Positions 9,521 to 19,160 are shown, counted from the stretch's first letter. The stretch is DNA of 64,000 nucleotides from an uncultured Bacteroidales bacterium (GCA_902786925.1 CADAEK010000019.1:1-64000); one strand, 5' to 3'. Program-made: numbers and translations. The notes: generated by a model not told the origin, from the letters alone.

Positions 9521-10887
9521 AGAAATTCTACTCATTTGTGCTTTTTGCACTTCTTAGTGTTTCTGCCTTTGCAGAGACGGATGATGCCTACTATTGGTTC
9601 TACGACAAGGTTGTTGCCGATCCAACGGGTAAAGGAAAAGTCTATATTTCAGATGGTCCCCTTGAAGATGGCGAGTTTGAGTGTCAGGATGACATGGAAT
9701 TTAAGTATGTTAACTACGGCTTAAATACACTCCCTGTATGGACTTATGAAGAGCCTGCTGAAGGTTATCAATTCGTGGGTTGGTTCACGAAGCCATCTAC
9801 AGAGGCAAGCATGGCTGATAAGGTGTCTGATGGAAATGGTTTATCTATCACCACTACAGTGTCTTCTGAAAGTAATGATGTTGAGTATTATCCATTTGAG
9901 CCAGAGGCAACCTACTATGGTGTATTTGGCAAAGTGAAGATTCAGGCAGCGTCTGCTATGGACAAGCTGGGTGCTCTGTCTATCAGCAAATTGGCGAATG
10001 ATGCTGGTGACGAAATTACTATTACTGCCACTCCTGCAAGTGCTGATGCGGAGTTTGCCTATTGGATGGATGAAGAAGGAAACATAATTACCGAGAATCC
10101 TTATACATTCACGGTGGAAGGGATAAACACCTATACGGCTTACTATACAGGAGATGCAGTTAAGTATATTGACTTCGGTGAAGGCAAATACATTCCTTTC
10201 TCAAATAGCCGTAGTGCAAGGCTTTCTGATGGCATTACCAAGTATGAAGTGAACTCAATAGTAAAAACCTTCGAAGACCTTGAGGGCCATACTATTAGTT
10301 ATGAAGCCACAGAGAATGCTTGGGGTTGGATTGATAACGAAGAATATGATGACCAATTCAATCTGATCAACTACGAATTCCATCCATATCAAGGAGAAAT
10401 TCCAAACAACATCCCCAGCTACAGTGTTTCAGGCTCGGTGGCTGATTATGTAGCAGGCAATGGTGCTGTTCTTTATGGAAAAGGTATCCTTCCAGTTGTT
10501 CTTTATGATGATGAAAACGCTTATGTTAGCGACATGGACAAACTGGTTGCCACTTGCACAGGTGCCGTTGAGATTGCAAACCTGCCCACGAAGGATGGTG
10601 ATGACAACGATATTGTTTACTATGTATTCCAGGAGAACGCCTTCGTTAAAGCCACTTCGGGTACAGTTGCAAAGGATGAGTGCTACTTGATGCTTGATGC
10701 AACTGATTATCCTTTGCCTGAGAAGATTTACCTGGAGGAAAATGATGACCCAACGGATGGCATCGCTGGTGTAGAGGCCAAGAAGGCTCCCGTGTTCAAG
10801 GGTGTGTACACCATCAATGGCCAGCAGGTAACTGCTCCTGTCAAGGGTCTTGTCATTGTCGGTGGCCAGGTGAAGTATGCAAAATAA
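9517..10887 (+). CDS. Secreted InlB B-repeat protein with T9SS-like C-terminal tail
   Basis: Secreted acidic protein of 456 residues with a clear signal peptide (cleavage near AFA). Residues about 85-215 contain two Listeria-Bacteroides (InlB B) repeat-like units, marked by GYQFVGWFTKP and EFAYWMDEEGN. The C-terminus runs IAGVEAKK, then GVYTINGQQV and GLVIVGGQVKYAK, the type of ending common on exported Prevotellaceae proteins and possibly a T9SS signal. ATG overlaps the previous stop (ATGA). Position between two thioredoxin-like genes suggests joint expression; function unknown. Confidence 0.72.
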   Translation: MKKFYSFVLFALLSVSAFAETDDAYYWFYDKVVADPTGKGKVYISDGPLEDGEFECQDDMEFKYVNYGLNTLPVWTYEEPAEGYQFVGWFTKPSTEASMADKVSDGNGLSITTTVSSESNDVEYYPFEPEATYYGVFGKVKIQAASAMDKLGALSISKLANDAGDEITITATPASADAEFAYWMDEEGNIITENPYTFTVEGINTYTAYYTGDAVKYIDFGEGKYIPFSNSRSARLSDGITKYEVNSIVKTFEDLEGHTISYEATENAWGWIDNEEYDDQFNLINYEFHPYQGEIPNNIPSYSVSGSVADYVAGNGAVLYGKGILPVVLYDDENAYVSDMDKLVATCTGAVEIANLPTKDGDDNDIVYYVFQENAFVKATSGTVAKDECYLMLDATDYPLPEKIYLEENDDPTDGIAGVEAKKAPVFKGVYTINGQQVTAPVKGLVIVGGQVKYAK

Positions 10888-10899
10888 TCCGGTATTAGT

Positions 10900-12015
10900 A
10901 TGAGAAGTAAATTATCAATACTTTCCATGCTGGCCTGCTGTTCAGTCCTATTGCTTGGGTGCAAGGAGGCTGAGCGGCAGACCTTCTGCATTCATGGCAC
11001 CATTCCTGGGCTTCAGGCTGGTGTGGAGCTGGCTCTTCTTAATTCAGAAAATCGTTCCTCGGACGAGACGCTCGCAGTGGCCATTGTCCAGAAGGATGGT
11101 GAATTTCTGCTCGAAGGCACTGCAAGCCATCCTACGCTTTGTACGTTGACCACTAATAATCTGGCAAAGCTGGGCGATGAGGCAGAGAAGGACAACTATG
11201 CAAGCGTGAAGTGGACTTATACACCCGTGTTTGTGGACAATTCAGACATGGAGATTCAGGTGCCTGCCTATGACTTGGTGCCGGATGCGCCCGAAACGAA
11301 GGATTTTCACATCGTGGGTAGTTCTTCGCACGATGATTATTGTGCTTATGTAGCACTTTGCGGGGGTGTGGAAGATTACGAACCGCGTTTCGATGTGGCC
11401 ATCCAATTTATGAAGGAGCATCCTCAGTCAGTGGTTTCGGTCTATGTGGCCAACAAGCTGCTCACTAATGGTTATAATCTTACGTCTGAACAGCTTCAGC
11501 AGTTGGAGAAGACCATTACTGGTTGTCCTTCCGATACAGCTCGATTTGCTCGTTTCCAGGAGCGTATTGCCATCGCCCATCAGACGGTGCAAGGCAATAG
11601 CATTGTCAATCTCGACCTTGTCACTCCAGAGGGTAATTCCTGCCAGCTTTCCGATGTGGTCAAAGAGCATGCAGGCAAGCTCCTGCTGGTAGATTTTTGG
11701 GCTTCTTGGTGCGGCATCTGTCGTGCTGCTACACCCGACCTGAAGGTGCTCTACGAGACTTATCCTCGCGATCAGTTCGAAATTATCTCTGTTTCCTGCG
11801 ACGAGAAAGATGATGCATGGCGGAGCGCGATGGAGAAAGACCAGATGCCTTGGGCTCAATACTGCTTGACTGCACAAGGCTATCAGGACTTCTTTTCCAA
11901 GTATCAGGTAGTAGGTGTTCCTTACTATCTTCTTCTCGATTCCAACGGTAAGGTCATCACCAGTCCTGCAGGTGTTGAAGGTGTGAAGAAGTTGGTGACG
12001 GAAAAGCTGCAATAA
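10900..12015 (+). CDS. TlpA-like thioredoxin-domain lipoprotein with CGIC site
   Basis: Lipoprotein of 371 residues; lipobox LLLGC at Cys21. The N-terminal half resembles DUF4369 (FCIHGTIPGL, then ALLNSENRSS). The C-terminal half is a thioredoxin domain with WCGIC at about residues 270-274 and VVGVPYYLLLDSNGKV carrying the cis-proline. The CGIC dipeptide differs from the CGPC of the paralogue at 6975, which would shift redox potential. It lies 12 bases after the secreted-protein gene and ends the operon before a terminator. Confidence 0.85.
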   Translation: MRSKLSILSMLACCSVLLLGCKEAERQTFCIHGTIPGLQAGVELALLNSENRSSDETLAVAIVQKDGEFLLEGTASHPTLCTLTTNNLAKLGDEAEKDNYASVKWTYTPVFVDNSDMEIQVPAYDLVPDAPETKDFHIVGSSSHDDYCAYVALCGGVEDYEPRFDVAIQFMKEHPQSVVSVYVANKLLTNGYNLTSEQLQQLEKTITGCPSDTARFARFQERIAIAHQTVQGNSIVNLDLVTPEGNSCQLSDVVKEHAGKLLLVDFWASWCGICRAATPDLKVLYETYPRDQFEIISVSCDEKDDAWRSAMEKDQMPWAQYCLTAQGYQDFFSKYQVVGVPYYLLLDSNGKVITSPAGVEGVKKLVTEKLQ

Positions 12016-12056
12016 TCATTTCCTATGAGGAGTTTCCTTAACTCCCAATATGTTAA

Positions 12057-12095
12057 AGGGGCTGCATCCACATCGGTGTAGCCTCTTCCTTTTTA
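12057..12095 (+). terminator. Terminator of the SusCD operon
   Basis: AGGGGCTGCATC and GGTGTAGCCTCT can form a 12-pair stem, counting G-U pairs, with a loop of about six bases. TCCTTTTTAG follows. It sits 42 bases after the stop of the last operon gene. Confidence 0.72.
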
Positions 12096-12109
12096 GAGGT
12101 GCTTCTTGT

Positions 12110-12146
12110 GCCTCAAAATCGGTCTGAGTCACACCGATTTCGAGGC
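12110..12146. repeat. Inverted repeat between convergent genes
   Basis: CCTC-AAAATCGGT and ACCGATTT-CGAGG form a long stem around a short loop. Neither strand shows a T-run after the stem, so it is not a standard terminator. It lies between the SusCD operon end and the convergent DUF6359 gene. Confidence 0.5.
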
Positions 12147-12214
12147 GCAGTAAGGGCGAATGTAGAAGTCCTGGCTTTGGGTTGTATTCAAAGACGGAAT
12201 GTGAGAGGAGCGAC

Positions 12215-12838
12215 CTACTCCTCCAGGTATAGAATAGCGTCCTTAACACTCTTTACGCCCATGGCGTGCATATATTCTTGTATGTGCCCGTACACCGTCA
12301 CATATCGTCCTAGGTTCTCTGGATGGTCAAACAGATTGAGTCCCTCTCTTGCCACCTTTTGGTTGGGAGTGCTCGTGGTGAGTTGGATGGCAATGCATTT
12401 ATTATAGTCGATTTCATCGGGAGAATCAGCTATTACTATGTTTGTCTTTACATGTCCTGCGGAGAATACTGTCTTGGATAGATATTGCTGACGTTGCGGG
12501 ATGTGTCCGACGATGAAACCGACAATATAGCAGTCAGTCGTTTGCTTGACGCCGTGTATCTTGAGGTAGTGAGGAATGATGTTGCGCACGTCAAAAACTG
12601 TGAACGGCGTTTCCTCTGTCATTCCTCTGCTTTCCACATAGCGAATGGTGTCCTCGCGTGTGTGTAGCCCATCGAAACTCTCTATATTCGGGCTATTTGT
12701 TGGTGTTTGTGTTTCAGGCTTTTCTGTCTCCTCTTTGTTGATTTCTTCTGGTGCCTCAAGCTTCTCACAGGCTGTTTGTGCAACCAGGCAGGCGCACACC
12801 ATCGTGATTGATACAATTTTTAACCATTGATTCCTCAT
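12215..12838 (-). CDS. DUF6359 lipoprotein
   Basis: Lipoprotein of about 207 residues starting at the ATG whose complement ends at 12838. Frames upstream lack a signal peptide, so the longer start at 12967 is rejected. The signal peptide ends in AQTACEKLE. After a Glu/Thr/Pro-rich linker, the C-terminal half matches DUF6359: CYIVGFIVGH, then NIVIADSPDE, CIAIQL, and LGRYVTVYGHIQEYMHAMGVKSV, which read as strands of an OB-like fold. Function unknown. It diverges from aroA. Confidence 0.78.
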   Translation of the reverse strand: MRNQWLKIVSITMVCACLVAQTACEKLEAPEEINKEETEKPETQTPTNSPNIESFDGLHTREDTIRYVESRGMTEETPFTVFDVRNIIPHYLKIHGVKQTTDCYIVGFIVGHIPQRQQYLSKTVFSAGHVKTNIVIADSPDEIDYNKCIAIQLTTSTPNQKVAREGLNLFDHPENLGRYVTVYGHIQEYMHAMGVKSVKDAILYLEE

Positions 12839-12890
12839 GTGTTCGTGTTTATTTGTCCACAAAATTAGAGTAAAAGATTGGAAAAAGCAG

Positions 12891-12898
12891 TATCTTTG
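12891..12898 (+). promoter_or_regulatory. Probable -7 element of the aroA promoter
   Basis: TATCTTTG matches the -7 consensus and lies 21 bases before the aroA ATG. No convincing TTTG element occurs at the expected 19-21 base distance, so only the -7 part is called. Confidence 0.5.
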
Positions 12899-12919
12899 CA
12901 CGGAAAAATAAATAGGACA

Positions 12920-14158
12920 ATGCAAATAAAGGTTACAGCCCCACAAGGTATGCGGGGGCGCATCCAACTTCCTTCATCGAAAAGCATTAGCAATCGTGCT
13001 TTGGCCATTGGTGCCTTGGCAGGTTGTGGCATGGATTTGGTGGAGAATGTGAGCGACTGCGACGATACGTGTGTGATGCGTGCTTGGTTGAAGAATCGCC
13101 CCGCTACCATAGACATTGGTGCGGCTGGTACAGCGATGCGTTTCTCAACGGCATTACTGTCGGTAAGTGAAGGCACGCACGTCATTACGGGTAGCGCACG
13201 GATGAAACAGCGTCCTATTGGCGTGCTTGTGGATGCATTGCGTCAGCTGGGAGCTAAGGTGGAGTATGTGGAGAAGGAGGGTTTCCCTCCCCTTCGTATC
13301 GTAGGAAATCCTCGGTTGGCTGGTGGCGATGTGCAGTTGTCCGGCAGCGTGAGTTCCCAGTATTTATCGGCACTGCTGATGATTGGCCCCAACTTGGAGA
13401 AGGGATTGAAACTGGTTTCGTCGGACAAAATGATAAGTCGCCCGTACATCGATATGACCTTGTCTGTCATGCGTCATTTCGGTGCTAAAGCGTCATGGGT
13501 GGATGGACGAACCATTGTAGTAGAGCCTGTTCCTTACCAGCAGAAGTCCTACAGAGTGGAGAACGACTGGAGCGCCGCCAGCTATTGGTACGAGATGGTC
13601 GCGCTGTCGCCCGATGCTGATGCTGAGATTGTGCTGCCAGGACTTTTTGTTGAGAGTCTGCAAGGCGACAGTCATGGTGCAGAGGTGTTTGGAATGCTGG
13701 GCGTCTCTACCGAACATAACGGTGAAAACGTCGTGCTGAGAAAGACAGGGCAGTGTGTGGAGCGTTTGGACTATGATTTCGTCAGTATGCCTGACTTGGC
13801 GCAGACCTTTGTGGTGACCTGTTGCATGCTCGGAGTTCCCTTCCATTTCACCGGTTTGCAGAGCTTGAAAATCAAGGAGACGGACCGCATCGAAGCCTTG
13901 AAAAAGGAAATGGCCAAGTTGGGATTCGTGCTCGAAGACCTCAATGACAGTGAACTGCTGTGGAACGGTCAGTCTTCACCAGTGGACAGCCCACTTCCTA
14001 TTGATACATATGAAGACCATCGTATGGCAATGGCGTTTGCGCCAGCAGCATTGAAGTGTGGCGCGCTGTTGGTGAATAATCCGCAAGTGGTTTCGAAGTC
14101 TTATCCAAAGTATTGGGAGGACTTGAAAGCTGTGGGATTCGAGATTGAAGAAATTTAA
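12920..14158 (+). CDS. aroA: 3-phosphoshikimate 1-carboxyvinyltransferase (EPSP synthase)
   Basis: Sixth step of the shikimate pathway: transfer of enolpyruvyl from PEP to shikimate 3-phosphate, in the cytoplasm. The 412-residue product opens with MQIKVTAPQG and the diagnostic LPSSKSISNRAL. GAAGTAMRF, the GSARMKQRPIG loop, SSQYLSALL, KIKETDRIEAL and YEDHRMAMAFAPAAL are all in order. ATG at 12920 is chosen because the longer frame from 12878 would include promoter DNA. The enzyme is slightly shorter than the E. coli protein but has every conserved block. Confidence 0.95.
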   Translation: MQIKVTAPQGMRGRIQLPSSKSISNRALAIGALAGCGMDLVENVSDCDDTCVMRAWLKNRPATIDIGAAGTAMRFSTALLSVSEGTHVITGSARMKQRPIGVLVDALRQLGAKVEYVEKEGFPPLRIVGNPRLAGGDVQLSGSVSSQYLSALLMIGPNLEKGLKLVSSDKMISRPYIDMTLSVMRHFGAKASWVDGRTIVVEPVPYQQKSYRVENDWSAASYWYEMVALSPDADAEIVLPGLFVESLQGDSHGAEVFGMLGVSTEHNGENVVLRKTGQCVERLDYDFVSMPDLAQTFVVTCCMLGVPFHFTGLQSLKIKETDRIEALKKEMAKLGFVLEDLNDSELLWNGQSSPVDSPLPIDTYEDHRMAMAFAPAALKCGALLVNNPQVVSKSYPKYWEDLKAVGFEIEEI

Positions 14159-14170
14159 GGCAGAAGTGCT

Positions 14171-14593
14171 ATGACTTATCTGATTATTGGACTGATTATA
14201 TTAGGTGCCGTTGCTTGGGTGGCAGGTTTCTTGCGTGAGAAAAAGCTGAAGCGCCAATTGAAGAACGGTGAAATCGCAGAACTCCCCACTATTCAGCAAG
14301 TGGAGAATATGGAGTGCTGCGGTCAACATGAAACGTGTGAAAAGGAAAGTCTGCTGGCAGCTGTAAGCAAGCAGATTGAATACTATGATGATGAGGAACT
14401 GGACCGTTTTCGAGGACGCGAGAGTGATGCGTATTCACCCGATGAAATCGAGGAGTTTCGTGAAGTGCTCTACACGATGAAGGACGATGAAGTGGCAGGT
14501 TGGGTGCGCTCGCTCCAGTTGCGTGCTGTGCTGTTGCCCGATGAATTGAAGGATGAAGTATTCATGATTGTAGGCGAAAGACGTGAAGGTTGA
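14171..14593 (+). CDS. Conserved small membrane-anchored protein
   Basis: Protein of 140 residues: one N-terminal membrane helix (residues about 3-20), a basic KKLKRQLK segment, a Cys-containing patch (ECCGQHETCE) and an acidic C-terminal region with repeated DDEELDRF and SPDEIEEF motifs. It starts 12 bases after aroA, so the two are probably co-transcribed. The paired cysteines could bind metal or form a disulfide, but topology would put them in the cytoplasm. I do not recognise a function. Confidence 0.68.
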   Translation: MTYLIIGLIILGAVAWVAGFLREKKLKRQLKNGEIAELPTIQQVENMECCGQHETCEKESLLAAVSKQIEYYDDEELDRFRGRESDAYSPDEIEEFREVLYTMKDDEVAGWVRSLQLRAVLLPDELKDEVFMIVGERREG

Positions 14594-14687
14594 TACAAAG
14601 ACCTTAGGTCTTCGCCGTTCAGTCCGTTGACAATAAATAAGGTGTATTTTCGTTATATAAGAGTATTGAAACAACGAGAGTTTTACC

Positions 14688-17606
14688 TTGAAACATTTGA
14701 GAAACATATTGTTCGGCGCGGTGGCACTCTTGCTACTTGTGGCGTGTTCTAATCAGAAGAATACGCCTCTCACTCGTAATATACAAGGTTTCAAGGCACG
14801 ATATAACACTTACTTCAACGGTCATGAGGCCTACAAAGAAGGGCGCCAGCAGCAGGAAGATGGTAATAAAGACAACTATACGGAGCTGATTCCCTTGTAC
14901 CTTACGGGCAATAAGGGAACGGTGAAGATGGGCTCAAGCAATTTCAGTAGAGCTATCGAAAAGTGTCAGAAGACCATCAAGACACACAGCATCACCAAAA
15001 GGCCGGAGTGGAAAAAGAACCGTCCGAAGAAACCCAAAGACAAAATATGGCTGAGCCAGAAAGAGTATAATCCGTTTTTGTGGCGAGCTTGGTTCCTGAT
15101 GGGCGAAGCACAGTTCCGCAAAGGCGAATATATGGAGGCTGCTTCGACCTACGCCTATATCCAACGTTTGTATTTTTCAAAGCCTAACTTAGTGGCTCGT
15201 GCTCGATTGTTGGAGGCACGTTGCTATGCTGAGTTGGAGTGGTTGTATGAGGCGGAAGACTTGGTGTCAAGGGCTGAGCGCGACAGCATGCCCGCTTCTT
15301 TGGCTCCCCTGAAAGCCTCTGTGATGGCCGATGTGCGCTTGAGGCAACATTCATACGGAGATGCCATAGGTCTGATAGAGACCGCATTGAAGGCGGAACA
15401 CCGGAAGCTGCCGAGAGCAAGAATGTATATGCTGTTAGGGCAGTTATGTCATAAAGTGGGTCGTGATGATGATGCCTACCGCTATTTCAAAAAGGTCATT
15501 AGCAAGAATCCACCGTATGAGATGGAGTTCAACGCTCGCATCCAAATGACAGAGGTGATGGGCAAAGGCCAGGCAAAGCAGATGGTGCGGAAGCTGAAGT
15601 CGATGGCGAAGAATCCGAAGAACAAGGAATACCTGGACCAGGTTTATTATGCCATGGGCAATATCTACTTGGCCAAGGGGGATACTACAAGGGCTATCTG
15701 GGCATATAAGGACGGTGTGGAGAAAAGCGCGCGGAATGGCATCGAGAAGGGTGTGGTGATGCTGCATTTAGGACAGCTGTATTGGGAGAAGGAGAAGTTT
15801 GTGGATGCACAGAAGTGTTATTCTCAGGTAATCGGTCTGTTGGACAAGGACCGCGAAGATTATAAGGACATCTCGGAACGGAGCAAGATACTCGATGAAT
15901 TGCTGCCTTTTTCATCGGCTGTAGAGCTGCAGGACAGTTTGCAGATGATGGTACGTTTGGACTCGGCGACTCGGATGGCGAAGATTAAGCTGATGATTGA
16001 GGACCTGAAGAAGAAGGAGCGCGAGGAAGAGAAGAAGGCAATGGAGGCAGCGAACGGTGCGCGGACGAACGGACAGCGCCCTGGTGCATCGACACAGCAG
16101 GGTGCGCAGGGTGGTGTGGGAAACCGGACAGCCCGGCAGACTGCAGTGTGGTATTTCTATAATCCTACAGCTGTGGCTGCAGGTAAGACGGAGTTTGAGA
16201 GGAAGTGGGGTAAGCGTGCGCTGGGTGACGATTGGCGCAGAAATAACAAGACCGTGCTGAATGACTTTAACCAAGAGGAATTGTCGGATAGCGCCAAGGC
16301 TGCATTGGATAGTATAGCTGCGGTGGAAGATAGCGTGGCGCAAGCCAATCGTGGCAAGAAGATGACGAAAGAGATGAAGGACTCGCTGAAGGCTGAGGAG
16401 TATGCGAACGACCCTCATAGGCCGGAGTTCTATTTGAAGGACCTTCCTTTCAGTGAGGAACAGATGGCGGCATCGAACAGCGCGTTGGTGGATGGACTCT
16501 TTGGCTCAGCTGTCATTTATAAAGACCGGATGGACAACTTCCCTTTGGCAGAAAGGACATTCCAACGCATCTTGACTTATTTCCCTGACTTCGAGAAGAC
16601 GAATGAGATTTATTATAACCTTTTCCAACTGTATGCCCGAACTCAGAGAAGTGATGAAGCGGAAGTTTATCGGCAGAAGCTGATGACAGAATACCCCGAG
16701 GATGAGCATGGAAAACGATTGGCTGACCCGGATTTCGAATTTAAGGGACGTTATGGCGTGCAAGTGGAAGATTCGGTCTATCAACTGACTTATGCTTCAT
16801 TCCAGCAAGGTGACTATTCTGGGGTAATCAATCACAGCCAGCAAATGGAGAAGGATTACCCGGATGGCAAGAACCGTGCGCGCTTCCTGTTCCTGGAGGC
16901 AATGAGCCGATTGGAATTAGGAGACCGAGAGAACTTCATGACCGACTTGAAGACGCTGATAGAGAAGTATCCACAATCAAGCGTGAGTGAACTGGCTGGA
17001 TTGTATGTGAAGGGATTGAAAGAGGGACGGCTGTTGCAAGGTGGACGCTTTGAAATGGGCAGTGTGTGGGAGCGCCGTGGAGGATGGAATGAAGAAGCGG
17101 ATTCGCTGTTGGCCGATTCAACCTTCAGCAAAGAGAAGGACGTGGATTTCGTGTGTGTGGTTGCTTATGAGCGTGACTCGGTGAATGCCAACCAATTGCT
17201 GTATGAACTGGCTCGATACAATTTCACAGCGTTTAATGTACGCAACTTCGATATCACAGAAGAGCAGGGGGAAGGCATCGACATGATGCAAGTGAGGACT
17301 TTCCTGAACTATGAGGAAGCGTATATTTATCTGCATCGTTTGTTGAACAACGCAGACATGGCTTATAAGTTACAAGGTTTGAAATGCTTCATCATCAGTG
17401 AGGAGAACTTGAAGAAGTTGTCGAGAGGACTCAGCTTTGCTGACTACTTTGACTTCTATGATGAGCATTTCGATCGCGTGGGAGCGTTGCGCGTGGATGA
17501 AGACGAGCCGACAAGTCTGGATGAACCAACTGAACTGCCTGAGCCATTGGAGGAGGAAAGTGATGAGGAAGAAGGCGACTGGGAAGAGGAAAACTACATC
17601 TTTTAA
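14688..17606 (+). CDS. porW: T9SS accessory lipoprotein PorW/SprE
   Basis: Large tetratricopeptide-repeat lipoprotein of 972 residues, matching PorW/SprE, which is needed for T9SS function and linked to the PorK/N ring. Start is TTG at 14688, which gives a compact signal peptide with lipobox Cys20 (LLLLVACSN); no ATG gives this. N-terminal features are FKARYNTYFNGHEAY and a basic RPKKPKDKIW run. TPR-like helices fill residues about 130-400, then a Lys/Glu-rich coiled segment, a second TPR region near 590-760, and an acidic C-terminus. porX follows after three bases, an arrangement that supports the assignment. Confidence 0.87.
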   Translation: MKHLRNILFGAVALLLLVACSNQKNTPLTRNIQGFKARYNTYFNGHEAYKEGRQQQEDGNKDNYTELIPLYLTGNKGTVKMGSSNFSRAIEKCQKTIKTHSITKRPEWKKNRPKKPKDKIWLSQKEYNPFLWRAWFLMGEAQFRKGEYMEAASTYAYIQRLYFSKPNLVARARLLEARCYAELEWLYEAEDLVSRAERDSMPASLAPLKASVMADVRLRQHSYGDAIGLIETALKAEHRKLPRARMYMLLGQLCHKVGRDDDAYRYFKKVISKNPPYEMEFNARIQMTEVMGKGQAKQMVRKLKSMAKNPKNKEYLDQVYYAMGNIYLAKGDTTRAIWAYKDGVEKSARNGIEKGVVMLHLGQLYWEKEKFVDAQKCYSQVIGLLDKDREDYKDISERSKILDELLPFSSAVELQDSLQMMVRLDSATRMAKIKLMIEDLKKKEREEEKKAMEAANGARTNGQRPGASTQQGAQGGVGNRTARQTAVWYFYNPTAVAAGKTEFERKWGKRALGDDWRRNNKTVLNDFNQEELSDSAKAALDSIAAVEDSVAQANRGKKMTKEMKDSLKAEEYANDPHRPEFYLKDLPFSEEQMAASNSALVDGLFGSAVIYKDRMDNFPLAERTFQRILTYFPDFEKTNEIYYNLFQLYARTQRSDEAEVYRQKLMTEYPEDEHGKRLADPDFEFKGRYGVQVEDSVYQLTYASFQQGDYSGVINHSQQMEKDYPDGKNRARFLFLEAMSRLELGDRENFMTDLKTLIEKYPQSSVSELAGLYVKGLKEGRLLQGGRFEMGSVWERRGGWNEEADSLLADSTFSKEKDVDFVCVVAYERDSVNANQLLYELARYNFTAFNVRNFDITEEQGEGIDMMQVRTFLNYEEAYIYLHRLLNNADMAYKLQGLKCFIISEENLKKLSRGLSFADYFDFYDEHFDRVGALRVDEDEPTSLDEPTELPEPLEEESDEEEGDWEEENYIF

Positions 17607-17609
17607 GAT

Positions 17610-19160
17610 ATGAATGGTACTCTCTTATGGGTGGATGACGAGATTGAGCTGTTGAAGGCTTATGTCATCTTTTTGGAAAAGAAAGAATATGAGGTCGTGA
17701 CCGCTACTAACGGGCAGGACGCATTGGATTTGTGTCGGGAACGTTCGTTCGACCTCATCTTCCTGGACGAAAACATGCCAGGTTTGAGCGGTCTGGAAAC
17801 ACTGTCGCGGATAAAGGAGTTTTGTCCGACGGTGCCTGTAGTGATGGTGACGAAAAGCGAAGAGGAGAACATCATGGATCAGGCGATTGGCTCGAAAATA
17901 GCGGACTATCTGATTAAGCCCGTCAACCCGAACCAGATATTCCTGACGCTGAAGAAGCACTTGCATAAGCGTGCCATTGAGGCTGAGGTCACGAATACGG
18001 GATATCAGCAGAACTTCTCAAAGATAGGCATGCAGATTAATGACTCTTATACGCTGGAGGACTGGATGGATGTGTATAAGCGGTTGGTGTATTGGGAATT
18101 GGAACTGTCGGAAACCGACAGCGAGATGTCGGATATGCTGAACATGCAGAAGGCTGAAGCAAACAATGAGTTTGCAAAGTTCGTCAGGAAGAATTATCTG
18201 CACTGGATACAGAATAGCGACGAACGTCCTATCATGTCGCCCGATATCTTCAAGAAGGTTGTCTTCCCTTTGCTGAATCAAGGGGAGAAGGTTTTCTTGG
18301 TGGTCTTTGACAACTTCCGCTATGACCAATGGCGCGAGATAGCGAAAGAGTTGGCTGATGACTTCAACTTTGATGAGCAGTTGTGCTTGTCCATCTTGCC
18401 TACAGCTACACAGTATGCTCGCAATGCCATTTTCTCTGGGTTGATGCCAAGCCAAATAGCAGAGATGTTCCCCGATTTGTGGGTGGATGAAGATGAGGAA
18501 GAGGGAAAGAACCTCAATGAAGAACCTCTCATTCAGACTCAATTGGACCGCTATCGGCGCAAGAATAGTTTCTCGTATTTCAAACTGAATAACTCGTCCG
18601 ATTCGGAGAAGCTGGTTGAACGTTTCAAGAATGTGATGAACAATGACTTGAATGTGCTGGTCATCAACTTTATTGATATGCTCAGTCATGCTCGTACAGA
18701 GTCGCGGATGGTTCGCGAATTGGCAAGTGACGAGAGGGCGTATCGTAGCATTACGGCTTCATGGTTCCGGAACTCGCCTGTGCGCGAATTGTTTAAGGAG
18801 TTGGCTCAAACAGATGCCCGCATTGTCGTGACTACCGATCACGGTTCTATCAGGGTGAGCAACCCCATCAAAGTGATAGGTGATAAGAATACAAATACGA
18901 ATCTGCGTTATAAGCTGGGTAAAAATCTTAGCTATAACCCAAAGCAGGTGTATGAGGTGAAGGCACCAAAAGCAGCTTTCCTCCCATCGCCTAATATTAG
19001 TACAGCCTACATTTTTGCGCAGAATGATGATTTCTTCGCATATCCGAACAATTACAACTATTATGTAAACTATTATAAGAACACGTTCCAGCATGGCGGC
19101 ATCTCTATGGAGGAGATGCTGGTGCCACTGGTGACAATGCAAAGCAAAAGGAGGAAATGA
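17610..19160 (+). CDS. porX: T9SS response regulator PorX (receiver plus PglZ domain)
   Basis: Regulator of 516 residues. Residues 1-120 form a CheY-like receiver with acidic D9/D10, phosphorylatable D53 ([11 protein letters not shown]), T82 region and K103 (DYLIKPVNP). Residues about 210-505 are a PglZ-type alkaline-phosphatase-fold domain ([23 protein letters not shown]). PorX works with the PorY kinase and affects T9SS expression and assembly; PglZ domains of this kind can hydrolyse phosphodiester signals. No kinase gene lies nearby. Stop overlaps the tsaE start (ATGA). Confidence 0.93.
   Translation: MNGTLLWVDDEIELLKAYVIFLEKKEYEVVTATNGQDALDLCRERSFDLIFLDENMPGLSGLETLSRIKEFCPTVPVVMVTKSEEENIMDQAIGSKIADYLIKPVNPNQIFLTLKKHLHKRAIEAEVTNTGYQQNFSKIGMQINDSYTLEDWMDVYKRLVYWELELSETDSEMSDMLNMQKAEANNEFAKFVRKNYLHWIQNSDERPIMSPDIFKKVVFPLLNQGEKVFLVVFDNFRYDQWREIAKELADDFNFDEQLCLSILPTATQYARNAIFSGLMPSQIAEMFPDLWVDEDEEEGKNLNEEPLIQTQLDRYRRKNSFSYFKLNNSSDSEKLVERFKNVMNNDLNVLVINFIDMLSHARTESRMVRELASDERAYRSITASWFRNSPVRELFKELAQTDARIVVTTDHGSIRVSNPIKVIGDKNTNTNLRYKLGKNLSYNPKQVYEVKAPKAAFLPSPNISTAYIFAQNDDFFAYPNNYNYYVNYYKNTFQHGGISMEEMLVPLVTMQSKRRK

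Noticed and set aside
12099-12407. 102-codon plus-strand open frame over the DUF6359 gene end
   Set aside because: Antisense to the DUF6359 coding region and spans an inverted repeat; no protein features.
18018-18689. 223-codon minus-strand open frame inside porX
   Set aside because: Fully antisense to a confident gene, with no motif; a shadow of porX codon use. The same applies to the other long antisense frames in porW, dnaE, thrA and the receptor genes.
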